12,984 nt of DNA from Paenibacillus sp. (lineage in GTDB: Bacteria; Bacillota; Bacilli; Paenibacillales; NBRC-103111), in contig JARBUQ010000055.1 in assembly GCA_029239545.1 (NCBI GenBank), forward strand, positions 1-12,984. Reading direction: 5' to 3'. This document shows, piece by piece, positions 1 to 7,666 of this stretch (its first letter is position 1; every line of letters begins with the position of its first letter). The translations under genes and the position numbers were made by a program. Below the pieces are notes generated by a model. That model was not told the DNA's origin. It made no database searches and saw only the letters and a list, made by a program, of their open reading frames with translations.

Positions 1-1043
1 GCTTCGATACCCAGCAGCCCAATATCGTCGACAGAAGTGACATCCGAGCACCATTCTTCCTTGCGTTCAACTTCACGGTAAGCAGCCCCGATCAGACGAT
101 AGGTCGTCTCATCCATCAATCCGGCTGGATGCAATTGATCGCCGATCGAACAGCGGGCGCCATTCGCGATACTCAAGGCGGTTTCGTACCTAAGAGCATT
201 CGGGTGTTTGAACCCTCCGAATTCGCCCCATGTAGTATGGAACTTGCCCGTCATACCGAGAAAGGGCATGCCTAATCCATGTGCATAACGAGCGGAGAAA
301 GGAAAATGATCATAACCCCAGCCGCCGGTCGGCAGTGATTCCAGCTCAAGGTGTGAATTCATTGCAGCCAGGTCGCGGCGTCCGCAGCGAATATGTCCAC
401 CGTTATGGAACACAGGAAGGCCTGGTTTTATGCGGTCAATGGCTTCGCGAACACGTTTGGTGTAATTGGCATAAGTCCGTTCATGGAGACGGTGTGCTGC
501 CTCTTTGTTCCGAGGGTCGAATCCCTCTGCACGCAGCTCTGCTACACATGTGTGGCAGTAACACTCACGCACAGCCACGATATCGAGGAAAATCCCGTCT
601 GCATCGTAGTTGGTGACGACTTCTTCGATCTGCTTAATAAGCATATCGAGATAAGGGGAGTTCAGGCAGAACTCGTGATAGCCGGGTTTGTTGAAGCTGT
701 CCACCCAGCGTGTTCGGTCATCGGCATTTCGGATCAGCCATTCGGGATGACGTCGTGCTAATTTTTCATCGAGGCCTGCTGATATATACACGGGAGTTTT
801 GACATCAATCTCGTGGGCAGCCGCAATCATTTCCCCCAGCAGATCGAAGGTTAAGTGCGGATGCTGCTCATTGGCTTCTGAAGGATGATAAGCCCAACCA
901 TGATGACATTTGGAGAAGATGGTTATTGAATCCACTGCGCCCAGCTTAAGCATTTCCTGAAACTGTTGCTTGGAGAAATGCTGACCGATTCCGGGGATAG
1001 CCTCTGATGTGTGGAAGTCCAGATGAACTTGGCGAAAACGCAT
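1..1043 (-). CDS. GHL6-like glycoside hydrolase, N-terminal part (3' end cut by window)
   Basis: The open frame runs from an ATG at 1043-1041 off the left edge, giving 347 full codons without a stop. An AAGGAG site lies about 11 nt upstream of the ATG. The protein has no signal peptide. It reads as a (beta/alpha)8-barrel hydrolase of the hypothetical glycosyl hydrolase 6 kind, related to alpha-L-fucosidase-like and beta-galactosidase-trimerisation-domain proteins. It starts MRFRQVHLDFHTSE, then has KCHHGWAYHPSE (45-56), the barrel strand DADGIFLDIV (147-156; D154 is a likely catalytic or substrate-binding acid), FHNGG (212-216) and an ELESLP segment (233-238). Family members usually run to 600-700 residues, so about half is seen. 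Substrate unknown; a plant or microbial oligosaccharide is likely. It diverges from an AraC-type regulator 149 bp away, which probably controls it. Family assignment is by recognition, substrate is not inferred. Confidence 0.75.
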   Translation of the reverse strand, partial: MRFRQVHLDFHTSEAIPGIGQHFSKQQFQEMLKLGAVDSITIFSKCHHGWAYHPSEANEQHPHLTFDLLGEMIAAAHEIDVKTPVYISAGLDEKLARRHPEWLIRNADDRTRWVDSFNKPGYHEFCLNSPYLDMLIKQIEEVVTNYDADGIFLDIVAVRECYCHTCVAELRAEGFDPRNKEAAHRLHERTYANYTKRVREAIDRIKPGLPVFHNGGHIRCGRRDLAAMNSHLELESLPTGGWGYDHFPFSARYAHGLGMPFLGMTGKFHTTWGEFGGFKHPNALRYETALSIANGARCSIGDQLHPAGLMDETTYRLIGAAYREVERKEEWCSDVTSVDDIGLLGIE

Positions 1044-1086
1044 TTGGTTGATCGCTCCTTGTAATTAATATTTTTTGCTTATGTGT

Positions 1087-1117
1087 CTACAATATAGGGA
1101 TTGATCTTGCTACAATA
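1087..1117. promoter_or_regulatory. Direct repeat CTACAATA in the divergent promoter region, possible AraC-type operator
   Basis: The octamer CTACAATA occurs at 1087-1094 and again at 1110-1117, a start-to-start spacing of 23 bp, or about two helical turns. This arrangement fits the paired half-sites bound by AraC-family regulators. It lies between the divergent hydrolase and araC-type genes. The octamer also resembles a -10 box (TACAAT), so it could instead be overlapping promoter elements. Confidence 0.3.
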
Positions 1118-1192
1118 GACAATAAACCGACTAGTAATAGCACATTTTCGACCTATTTATAACATCCCATTCCACGACGTACGGAGGTTAAT

Positions 1193-2077
1193 ATGCAAGT
1201 ATTGGAGCTATTCATCCCTCCGATGCCTTCCCTGCTCACTGTTGGCCATAGCTTATGGAGGCCTGGCGGTCAGCATTTCAGACGCTCCTTTGAAGTGTTC
1301 GATATGCTAATAGTGGTCAAAGGCAACCTCTACATGACGGAGGAAGGCCGTCCCTACGAAGTGGGGCCAGGGGAATTATTGCTGCTTGAGCCAGGGCTTC
1401 AGCATTGGGGGCATGAGTCCTGCAAGGAGCAGACGGAGGTTTACTGGGTGCATTTCAAGCATAACCTGTCCTACCGTTCAATCGACTCCCATTCGATCCG
1501 CTGGTCTGCGATTTTGCCGCAAGGGACGGATCAGGATATTACTCCGACCGAGCAGCACCTTTATTTGCCCAAGTATGCGAATATCGACTTGATCCGGATC
1601 AGGCCGCTGCTTGATGAAATGGTTGCTTTGCACAGAACGTTATGCAAGGAGAATGCCTCCTACCTTCAAGCGAAGCTGGCTGAGCTGCTAGTGGGACTTC
1701 AGGTAGGCTTGAAGCGTGAGAAGATATCCCGCTCCATGAGCATTTGTGAAGAACTGAAAAGGGCCTTACAGCTTTCTTACACCGAGCCATTTGATGCACA
1801 AGCGCTAGAGCGGACTCTCCATTATAATTTCGACTATGCCGCAAGATGTCTTAAGCGTCATACGGGCATGAGTCCATTGAAATACCAGCATTACTTGCGC
1901 ATTGAGGAAGCGAAGCGATTACTCAGTCATTCAGTGCTTACGGTAGGGGAAATTGGTACCAGGGTCGGATATTCGGATGACAACTATTTCATCAGAATGT
2001 TTCGGGCAAGAATCGGAGTAAGCCCCGGTGTTTATCGGCAATCTCAATGGCAGCAGCAAATGCAGGATGGGTTGTAG
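1193..2077 (+). CDS. AraC-family transcriptional regulator with N-terminal cupin sensor
   Basis: A 294-residue protein, normal length for AraC regulators with a sugar-sensing arm. Residues about 25-90 form a cupin-like AraC-binding domain (EVFDMLIVVKGNLYMTEEG, then the turn EVGPGELLLLEPGLQHWG). Residues about 180-283 form the double helix-turn-helix domain. The first HTH lies around 200-222, followed by the linker helix MSPLKYQHYLRIEEAKRLL (226-244). The second HTH, VGEIGTRVGYSDDNYFIRMF (251-270), ends in the family signature RARIGVSPGVYR. The start is the ATG preceded by ACGGAGGT with good spacing. It probably binds a sugar or glycoside and activates the divergent glycoside hydrolase gene. 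The effector cannot be read from sequence. No clear terminator separates it from the transketolase gene, but that gene has its own promoter. Confidence 0.93.
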   Translation: MQVLELFIPPMPSLLTVGHSLWRPGGQHFRRSFEVFDMLIVVKGNLYMTEEGRPYEVGPGELLLLEPGLQHWGHESCKEQTEVYWVHFKHNLSYRSIDSHSIRWSAILPQGTDQDITPTEQHLYLPKYANIDLIRIRPLLDEMVALHRTLCKENASYLQAKLAELLVGLQVGLKREKISRSMSICEELKRALQLSYTEPFDAQALERTLHYNFDYAARCLKRHTGMSPLKYQHYLRIEEAKRLLSHSVLTVGEIGTRVGYSDDNYFIRMFRARIGVSPGVYRQSQWQQQMQDGL

Positions 2078-2139
2078 GGGAACATGCGGAATCGACTTGA
2101 TAATTTCATGGATGTGCAGTAGCAAAGCGAGAAAGCAAA

Positions 2140-2148
2140 TGTTACAAT
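2140..2148 (+). promoter_or_regulatory. Extended -10 promoter for the transketolase gene
   Basis: TGtTACAAT at 2140-2148 is an extended -10 element (TGn plus TACAAT). A recognisable -35 box at the 17-bp spacing is poor (TAGCAA at 2120). Transcription would start near 2155, giving an untranslated leader of about 85 nt. The leader contains a small hairpin (CTGCC at about 2180 with GGCAG). Confidence 0.5.
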
Positions 2149-2240
2149 AATGCAAGTAACACGGGCGGATTCGATGGATACTGCCTGGAGGCTGGGCAGC
2201 AGGAATGGCCACACAGCACTAAAATATAGGAGGACAAATC

Positions 2241-4259
2241 ATGTCACCAACCAATTCAACGATCGATCAACTGTCGGTCAACACGATACGCACACTAGCG
2301 ATCGATGCTATCGAGAAAGCGAATTCCGGGCATCCTGGAATCGTTATGGGCGCGGCACCAATGGCTTATGTGCTCTGGACGCAGCAAATGAACCACAATC
2401 CTTCCAATCCAAGCTGGATCAACCGGGACCGCTTCGTGCTGTCGGCTGGACACGGCTCGATGCTTCTGTACAGTCTGCTGCACTTGTGCGGGTATGATCT
2501 GACAATTGACGATCTGAAGAGCTTCCGTCAATGGGGCAGCCGCACTCCGGGACATCCGGAATTCGGTCATACAGCAGGTGTGGATGCAACTACAGGTCCA
2601 CTCGGACAAGGTGTGGGGATGGCAGTAGGTATGGCGATGGCTGAAGCCCATCTTGCCGAGACTTATAATCGTGATCAATATAAGGTTATTGACCATCATA
2701 CTTATGTCATTTGCGGCGACGGCGATATGATGGAAGGGGTAAGCTCTGAGGCGGTATCCCTTGCCGGTCATCTCAAGCTGGGCAAATTGATTGTACTGTA
2801 CGATTCGAATGATATATCGCTTGATGGCGATCTCAATATGTCCTTCTCCGAGAACGTACAGCAGCGTTTCGAATCCTATGGCTGGCAGGTTCTCCGTGTT
2901 GAGGAGCAGAACGATCTGCTTGCTATTGATCGTGCAATCAGCGAAGCGAAGGCGGATGTTACTCGCCCTACGTTAATCGAGGTCAAGACTACAATCGGTT
3001 TCGGAAGCCCGAATAAGGGTGGTAAAGGCGGCCATGTGGGCCCTCATGGATCGCCGCTTGGCAAAGAAGAGACCCTCTTGACGAAACAATTCTACGGCTG
3101 GCCGGAATCACCGGATTTCCTGGTGCCGGATGAAGTATACGAGCATTACAGCAAGGTGAAGAGCAGCGGAGAGCAGGCGGAAGAAGCTTGGAAGAAGCTT
3201 GTTGCTGAATACAGCGCGGCTCATCCCGAGCTTGCGAAGCAGTTCGACGATGCGATTAACGGTCGATTGCCAGAAGGCTGGGATGCGGATCTGCCTAAGT
3301 ACACGCCAGCAGACAAGCCCCTTGCCACTCGCGCCTCTTCAGGCAATGCATTGAATGCAATCGCCAAGCGTCTTCCGCAATTGGTTGGCGGTTCCGCAGA
3401 CTTGGCCAGCTCCAACAACACGATGATCAAAGACGGCGGCAACTACAGCGCCGCGAACTACAGCGGCCGCAATTTCTGGTTCGGTGTTCGTGAATTTGCA
3501 ATGGGCTGTGCACTGAATGGGATGTTGCTCCATGGCGGTCTACGCGCGTTCGGCGGCACGTTCTTCGTATTCTCAGACTATCTGCGCCCGGCTGTGCGTC
3601 TTGCTGCTCTGATGAAATTGCCGGCTATCTTCGTCCTGACCCATGACTCGATTGGTGTAGGTGAAGACGGTCCTACTCATGAGCCGATTGAGCAATTGCC
3701 TGCGCTTCGCGTTATTCCTGGCATAACTGTGCTGCGTCCTGGTGACGCGAACGAGACATCTGCTGCCTGGCAGTATGCCATCAGCCACAATGACACCCCG
3801 TTCGCGCTCGTATTGACGCGTCAGAACCTGCCGGTTCTGCCTGGTACTGACGAGCTCGCCTACGCCAATATCGGCCGAGGCGCCTATGTGCTCTCGGATG
3901 CTGCAGACGGCAATCCGCAAGCGCAGATCCTCGCTACGGGCTCGGAGGTGCAGCTCGCTGTTGCCGCGCAGAAGCAGCTTGCGGCTGAGGGCATTCAAGT
4001 CCGCGTTGTCAGCATGCCAAGCTTGGAGCTGTTCGAGAAGCAATCGCAAGCTTACAAGGATTCCGTCATTCTGCCTGAGGTCAAGGCCCGTCTGGCGGTA
4101 GAGATGGCTTACCCGCTTGGATGGGAGCGTTATGTAGGCGACGGCGGAGCGATCCTTGGCATCCATACATTCGGTGCTTCCGCTCCTGGGGATAAGATTA
4201 TTGCAGAGTATGGCTTCACAGTTGACAACGTAGTATCCAAAGTGAAGGCGCTGCTGTAA
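2241..4259 (+). CDS. tkt: Transketolase
   Basis: Thiamine-diphosphate and Mg-dependent enzyme that moves two-carbon units between ketose and aldose phosphates in the non-oxidative pentose phosphate pathway; cytosolic dimer. At 672 residues it matches the usual 660-670. Diagnostic features in order: SGHPG (29-33, H31), the substrate-loop AGHGSMLLYS (69-78), GPLGQG (119-124), the ThDP/metal motif GDGDMMEG (159-166) with N190 completing the metal site, and the GGHVGPHG loop (263-270). In the PYR domain are REFAMG with the activating E418, HDSIGVGEDGPTHEP (468-482), and RPGDANET (499-506). All key residues are present. Start: ATG 8 nt after AGGAGG. The downstream ppnP gene may share its transcript, since no T-tailed hairpin lies between them. 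Thiamine pyrophosphokinase, which makes its cofactor, is encoded further along the window. Confidence 0.98.
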   Translation: MSPTNSTIDQLSVNTIRTLAIDAIEKANSGHPGIVMGAAPMAYVLWTQQMNHNPSNPSWINRDRFVLSAGHGSMLLYSLLHLCGYDLTIDDLKSFRQWGSRTPGHPEFGHTAGVDATTGPLGQGVGMAVGMAMAEAHLAETYNRDQYKVIDHHTYVICGDGDMMEGVSSEAVSLAGHLKLGKLIVLYDSNDISLDGDLNMSFSENVQQRFESYGWQVLRVEEQNDLLAIDRAISEAKADVTRPTLIEVKTTIGFGSPNKGGKGGHVGPHGSPLGKEETLLTKQFYGWPESPDFLVPDEVYEHYSKVKSSGEQAEEAWKKLVAEYSAAHPELAKQFDDAINGRLPEGWDADLPKYTPADKPLATRASSGNALNAIAKRLPQLVGGSADLASSNNTMIKDGGNYSAANYSGRNFWFGVREFAMGCALNGMLLHGGLRAFGGTFFVFSDYLRPAVRLAALMKLPAIFVLTHDSIGVGEDGPTHEPIEQLPALRVIPGITVLRPGDANETSAAWQYAISHNDTPFALVLTRQNLPVLPGTDELAYANIGRGAYVLSDAADGNPQAQILATGSEVQLAVAAQKQLAAEGIQVRVVSMPSLELFEKQSQAYKDSVILPEVKARLAVEMAYPLGWERYVGDGGAILGIHTFGASAPGDKIIAEYGFTVDNVVSKVKALL

Positions 4260-4347
4260 GCAGCGGCCTCACGGCCGGCATAGAGATTCAGATCGGCGGG
4301 CCATTCAATCTGCGAATGAATGATTCAATCAAAGGAGAGTTGCACTC

Positions 4348-4659
4348 ATGTCCCAGTTCGACAATGTATCCGTATTACACAAGGCTAATGTATATTTTGA
4401 AGGAAAAGTAACGAGCCGCACGCTGGTATTTCCGGACGGTTCCAAGAAAACACTTGGCGTCATGCTGCCAGGCGAATTCCAATTTTCTACAGATACCAAA
4501 GAAATCATGGAGTTTTACTCCGGTGACCTTCTCGTGTTATTGCCAGGCGAAAGCGAGTGGAAGCAGTTCGGAGCGGGGACGCAGTTCGAGGTAGCAGCGA
4601 ACACCACATTCAAGCTGAATGTAAAAAGTGTAACGGACTACTGCTGCTCCTTCGGTTGA
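4348..4659 (+). CDS. ppnP: Pyrimidine/purine nucleoside phosphorylase PpnP (YaiE/DUF1255 cupin)
   Basis: A 103-residue single-domain cupin. PpnP catalyses phosphorolysis of several nucleosides (uridine, cytidine, inosine and others) to the free base and (deoxy)ribose-1-phosphate. The pattern is the same as E. coli YaiE/PpnP: NVYFEGKVTSRTLVF (14-28), GVMLPGEFQFST (37-48), SGDLLVLLPGESEWKQF (58-74), AGTQFEVAANTTFKLNV (76-92) and the C-terminal DYCCSFG. Length is typical (E. coli 94). The start ATG follows AAAGGAG by 10 nt. It sits 88 bp after tkt with only a tailless GC hairpin (CGGCC/GGCCG near 4265) between, so co-transcription is plausible. Ribose-1-P from this enzyme would enter the pentose phosphate pool used by transketolase. 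Confidence 0.9.
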   Translation: MSQFDNVSVLHKANVYFEGKVTSRTLVFPDGSKKTLGVMLPGEFQFSTDTKEIMEFYSGDLLVLLPGESEWKQFGAGTQFEVAANTTFKLNVKSVTDYCCSFG

Positions 4660-4702
4660 GCCACTATTCATTAAACGAATTATTGCAGCAAGCCCAACAC
4701 AA

Positions 4703-4768
4703 CCAGCGATGGCCATCCTAATCGGAATTCCTTCCGTCAGCATGGCCATCGCTGGCTTGTTGTTATTT
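4703..4768. terminator. Bidirectional hairpin terminator between ppnP and the convergent dehydrogenase-PilZ gene
   Basis: A perfect 14-bp stem pairs CCAGCGATGGCCAT (4703-4716) with its reverse complement at 4742-4755. A smaller inner stem (CGGAA 4723-4727 with TTCCG 4732-4736) sits inside the loop. On the plus strand the stem is followed by CTTGTTGTTATTT. It lies 44 bp after the ppnP stop and 26 bp from the stop of the convergent gene, so it most likely ends ppnP transcripts and may also serve the opposite strand. Confidence 0.85.
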
Positions 4769-4780
4769 GGATTAATCTTA

Positions 4781-6082
4781 TTAAGCTTCTTCTGCTTCTG
4801 CCTCTGCTTCATGCTGTAACTGACTCTGAATGTACTCTTCCAGCTTGATTCTCGTGGAAGGCGGTAATCCGGACAACAGACAGCCATAATGAAACAGATC
4901 ATTCTCAGCTGAAATCCGGATAATGCGTCCAGTTATCGGTGGCAGATCGGCTTCCTTAGGGAAATGGATCACGATGAACATATCCATAGCCAAGGGGAAT
5001 GCACTTGCAATCTGGAGCCCATTGTCGGACAGGTCGAATAAGGTGCCTTCGATATTCTGACCGGAGAACGCACCTTCCTGCTCCCATTGATACACAGATA
5101 GCAGGAGAGGAATATCCATAGGCAGGCGAATACTTCTTCGCCGCTCTACGAATGGCTTCTCAGCCTGAAGAATCGCTGCCTCTGCTGGCGTAACATCGCG
5201 ATGTATTACGGTTCCCATCCAGTCTTCGTAGAGCTTCACAATCGCGCAAAGGTCCTGCTCGCCTAACCCTTTACTCAAACCCATCTCGAATACATTCTTA
5301 GCAATGCCCAGTAAAGGGGTTGTAAGCTGCAATTGATCAGTCAGCTGAGAGGCGATGCGCAGATCCTTATGCATCAGCTGCATGGAGAATTGCACGTCGA
5401 AATCCCGGGATAAAATTTTGGGACCCTTGAGCTCTGCCTGCCTGCTGGAAGCGGCTCCGGCCATCACGATGTCCATGAATTTATCCAGATGGATATTCGC
5501 CTTCGCAGCAAGCGAGAGTCCTTCAATGAATCCGATTGCGTTAATGCCTACAATCGTGTTGTGAGCCAGCTTGGCGTAAGAACCGGAGCCGGCTGAGCCC
5601 ATATAAATGATTTTACTGCCCATTGCCTCGAATACATCATTCTGTTCAACTAATACTTCCTCATCGCCGCCAACCATGAATACTAGCGAACCGCTTATCG
5701 CGGCAGGCTTGCTCCCGGTTACAGGTGCGTCCAGGAATCTGACTCCATTCTCAGCCAGTTCAGCGTACAAGGTCTTGCTGGTATGAGGGGAGATCGTGCT
5801 GCAGTCGATGATCGTCATGCCCGAACGGAGTCCCTCAAGGATGCCATAAGCATCATAGAAAACCTGACGAATCGCTGTATCATTGCTTAGCATTGTAATA
5901 AGAATGTCCGCATTGCGCGCTGCATCAGCTGGAGTGGCGGCTATTGAAGCTCCTAGCCCGACCAATTCTTCCGCTTTCTCCAATGAACGGTTATATACGG
6001 TTATGGGAAATCCCTTCTTCAGCAGGTTTGCTGCCATTGGACCGCCCATTGTTCCTAGGCCAATAAAGCCTATTTTTTTCAT
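4781..6082 (-). CDS. NADP-type beta-hydroxyacid dehydrogenase fused to a C-terminal PilZ (c-di-GMP) domain
   Basis: A 433-residue protein in two parts. Residues 1-290 are a full beta-hydroxyacid dehydrogenase (3-hydroxyisobutyrate / tartronate-semialdehyde / succinic-semialdehyde reductase family). They contain Rossmann motif GLGTMGG (G8, G10, G13), VYNRS after strand 2 (R32 suggests NADPH), substrate segment DAPVTGSKPAA (118-128), and the catalytic motif GSGSYAKLAHN with K171 and N175. TGSKPA resembles the GLYR/GHB-dehydrogenase subgroup more than true HIBADH. Residues about 312-425 are a PilZ domain: RRSIR (RxxxR, R315 and R319) and DLSDNG (DxSxxG, 350-355), the two c-di-GMP-contacting motifs. 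An acidic EAEAEAEEA tail ends it. The usual dehydrogenase length is about 290-300. The ATG at 6082 is chosen over an upstream in-frame start (6181): it begins MKKIGFIGLG, has AGAGGTGA before it, and the promoter (-10 at 6144-6149) lies downstream of 6181. Substrate unknown. Confidence 0.88.
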   Translation of the reverse strand: MKKIGFIGLGTMGGPMAANLLKKGFPITVYNRSLEKAEELVGLGASIAATPADAARNADILITMLSNDTAIRQVFYDAYGILEGLRSGMTIIDCSTISPHTSKTLYAELAENGVRFLDAPVTGSKPAAISGSLVFMVGGDEEVLVEQNDVFEAMGSKIIYMGSAGSGSYAKLAHNTIVGINAIGFIEGLSLAAKANIHLDKFMDIVMAGAASSRQAELKGPKILSRDFDVQFSMQLMHKDLRIASQLTDQLQLTTPLLGIAKNVFEMGLSKGLGEQDLCAIVKLYEDWMGTVIHRDVTPAEAAILQAEKPFVERRRSIRLPMDIPLLLSVYQWEQEGAFSGQNIEGTLFDLSDNGLQIASAFPLAMDMFIVIHFPKEADLPPITGRIIRISAENDLFHYGCLLSGLPPSTRIKLEEYIQSQLQHEAEAEAEEA

Positions 6083-6143
6083 CTCGCTCACCTCTAACCA
6101 TACTTGTAAAGCGTCTTCACGTTCAACTGTCTCACCCGACATC

Positions 6144-6172
6144 ATTGTAGCATTTCCATTCCAACGTGTGAA
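6144..6172 (-). promoter_or_regulatory. Sigma-A promoter of the dehydrogenase-PilZ gene
   Basis: Read on the minus strand: -35 TTCACA (6172-6167, 5/6 to consensus), a 17-bp spacer ending in TGC, then -10 TACAAT (6149-6144), so it is also an extended -10. Transcription would begin near 6137, about 55 nt before the ATG at 6082. Confidence 0.75.
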
Positions 6173-6191
6173 TCCTTTCACTTTACTTGTT

Positions 6192-6220
6192 TTGACCCGT
6201 TAATTCAAGTATGCTAGTTT
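6192..6220 (+). promoter_or_regulatory. Sigma-A promoter of pgi
   Basis: -35 TTGACC (6192-6197) and extended -10 TGcTAGTTT (TG at 6212-6213, TAGTTT 6215-6220) are separated by 17 bp. The start would be near 6227, close to the pgi ribosome site GGAGG at 6234-6238. It lies back to back with the dehydrogenase-PilZ promoter, with the two -35 boxes about 20 bp apart. Confidence 0.5.
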
Positions 6221-6245
6221 TGAAAAAATCGAAGGAGGATTTAAT

Positions 6246-7601
6246 ATGACGAAGAGGCTTCAATTCGACTACAGCAAGGCACTGGACTTCGTTCAGCAGC
6301 ATGAAATCAACTATTTTGCAGAGCCTGTTCGTTTGGCTCACGACCAGCTACACAACGGTACGGGCGCTGGCTCTGATTATTTGGGTTGGATCGACCTGCC
6401 GACCGCTTACGACAAAGAAGAGTTCGCAAGAATCGGACAAGCGGCCCAACGGATTCAAGCTGATTCCGAGATCTTGATTGTGATTGGGATCGGCGGCTCC
6501 TATCTGGGTGCCCGCGCAGCTCTTGAGATGCTTACTCATTCCTTCTATAATATGCTGTCACCTGAGCAGAGGACTACCCCTGCCGTTTATTTCGTGGGGA
6601 ACAACATCAGTTCTACATATGTGAGCCATCTTCTTCAATTGATTGAGGGGAAGGATTTCTCCGTCAATGTAATATCCAAATCGGGAACAACGACAGAACC
6701 AGCTGTAGCTTTCCGGATTTTCCGCGAATTGCTGGAGAAGAAGTATGGCAAGGAAGGTGCGCGTTCACGCATTTATGCAACGACAGATCGTGCCAAGGGC
6801 GCCTTGAAAAAGCTCGCAGATGCCGAGGGGTACGAAAGCTTCGTTATTCCGGATGATGTCGGTGGACGTTATTCCGTGCTTACAGCAGTTGGTTTGCTGC
6901 CGATTGCTACTGCCGGAATTGACATTGCTTCCATGATGCAAGGTGCTGCTGATGCTGCAGAAGCATATGCGGAGCCGGATTTGAGCAAGAACGAATGCTA
7001 TCAGTATGCCGCCGTTCGCAATGCGCTGCACCGTAAAGGCAAAGCCATTGAAATTCTGGTCAATTATGAGCCGTCGCTTCATTATGTGTCCGAGTGGTGG
7101 AAGCAGCTGTATGGAGAGAGCGAAGGAAAAGATAATAAAGGGCTGTTCCCGGCAGCCGTAGACTTCTCCTCTGACTTGCACTCGATGGGACAATTCGTAC
7201 AGGAGGGTGCGCGGAATTTATTCGAAACGATTATTCAAGTGGCTGAGGTTTCCGAGCAGATTGAGATTGGAACGGACGCCGACAACCTGGATGGGCTCAA
7301 TTTTCTCGCAGGCAAAACTATGGATTATGTGAATAAAAAAGCGTTCCAAGGCACCATGCTTGCCCATACCGATGGAGGCGTGCCGAACCTGATCGTGACG
7401 ATCCCTGATATGTCCCCTTATTCATTCGGGTATATGGTTTACTTTTTCGAAAAAGCTTGCGGGATCAGCGGTTACCTATTAGGCGTGAATCCATTCGATC
7501 AGCCTGGTGTTGAGGCCTACAAGAAGAACATGTTCGCTCTATTAGGCAAGCCAGGCTTCGAGAAGGAAAAAGCGGAGCTTGAGGCAAGATTAGGCGAGTA
7601 A
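6246..7601 (+). CDS. pgi: Glucose-6-phosphate isomerase
   Basis: Interconverts glucose-6-phosphate and fructose-6-phosphate in glycolysis and gluconeogenesis; cytosolic. At 451 residues it matches the short Bacillus-type enzyme (about 450). Motifs in order: phosphate-binding IGIGGSYLGARAAL (80-93), SKSGTTTEPA (144-153), first PGI signature region DDVGGRYSVLTAVGLLP (203-219, R208), EWWKQLYGESEGK (283-295) with the base E291, SSDLHSMGQ with H311, and the second signature GYLLGVNPFDQPGVEAYK (409-426) with K426. All catalytic residues are kept. The start ATG has GAAGGAGG 7 nt upstream. The next gene, yigZ, follows after 65 bp with no terminator seen, so pgi, yigZ and the thiamine pyrophosphokinase gene probably form one transcript. 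Confidence 0.98.
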   Translation: MTKRLQFDYSKALDFVQQHEINYFAEPVRLAHDQLHNGTGAGSDYLGWIDLPTAYDKEEFARIGQAAQRIQADSEILIVIGIGGSYLGARAALEMLTHSFYNMLSPEQRTTPAVYFVGNNISSTYVSHLLQLIEGKDFSVNVISKSGTTTEPAVAFRIFRELLEKKYGKEGARSRIYATTDRAKGALKKLADAEGYESFVIPDDVGGRYSVLTAVGLLPIATAGIDIASMMQGAADAAEAYAEPDLSKNECYQYAAVRNALHRKGKAIEILVNYEPSLHYVSEWWKQLYGESEGKDNKGLFPAAVDFSSDLHSMGQFVQEGARNLFETIIQVAEVSEQIEIGTDADNLDGLNFLAGKTMDYVNKKAFQGTMLAHTDGGVPNLIVTIPDMSPYSFGYMVYFFEKACGISGYLLGVNPFDQPGVEAYKKNMFALLGKPGFEKEKAELEARLGE

Positions 7602-7666
7602 AAACGGCTAAGGTGTAACAGGCTGCAGATAAGCGGGTAAGATTCAGAAAGGGCGGTGTTGCGCCG

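Noticed and set aside
281..761. Two plus-strand open frames (281-616 and 393-761)
   Set aside because: Both lie antisense to the glycoside hydrolase frame, which shows clear family motifs on the minus strand. Their translations show no recognisable domain.
3573..4166. Long minus-strand frame inside the transketolase gene
   Set aside because: Antisense shadow of a fully conserved transketolase C-terminal region, with low-complexity Arg-rich translation and no ribosome site evidence.
4260..4347. Terminator between tkt and ppnP
   Set aside because: The CGGCC-TCAC-GGCCG stem near 4265 is short and has no T-tract, so readthrough is more likely.
6083..6181. Longer N-terminus for the dehydrogenase-PilZ protein starting at 6181
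   Set aside because: The added 33 residues precede the universal MKKIGFIGLG start, and the well-matched promoter (-10 at 6144-6149) lies downstream of 6181.
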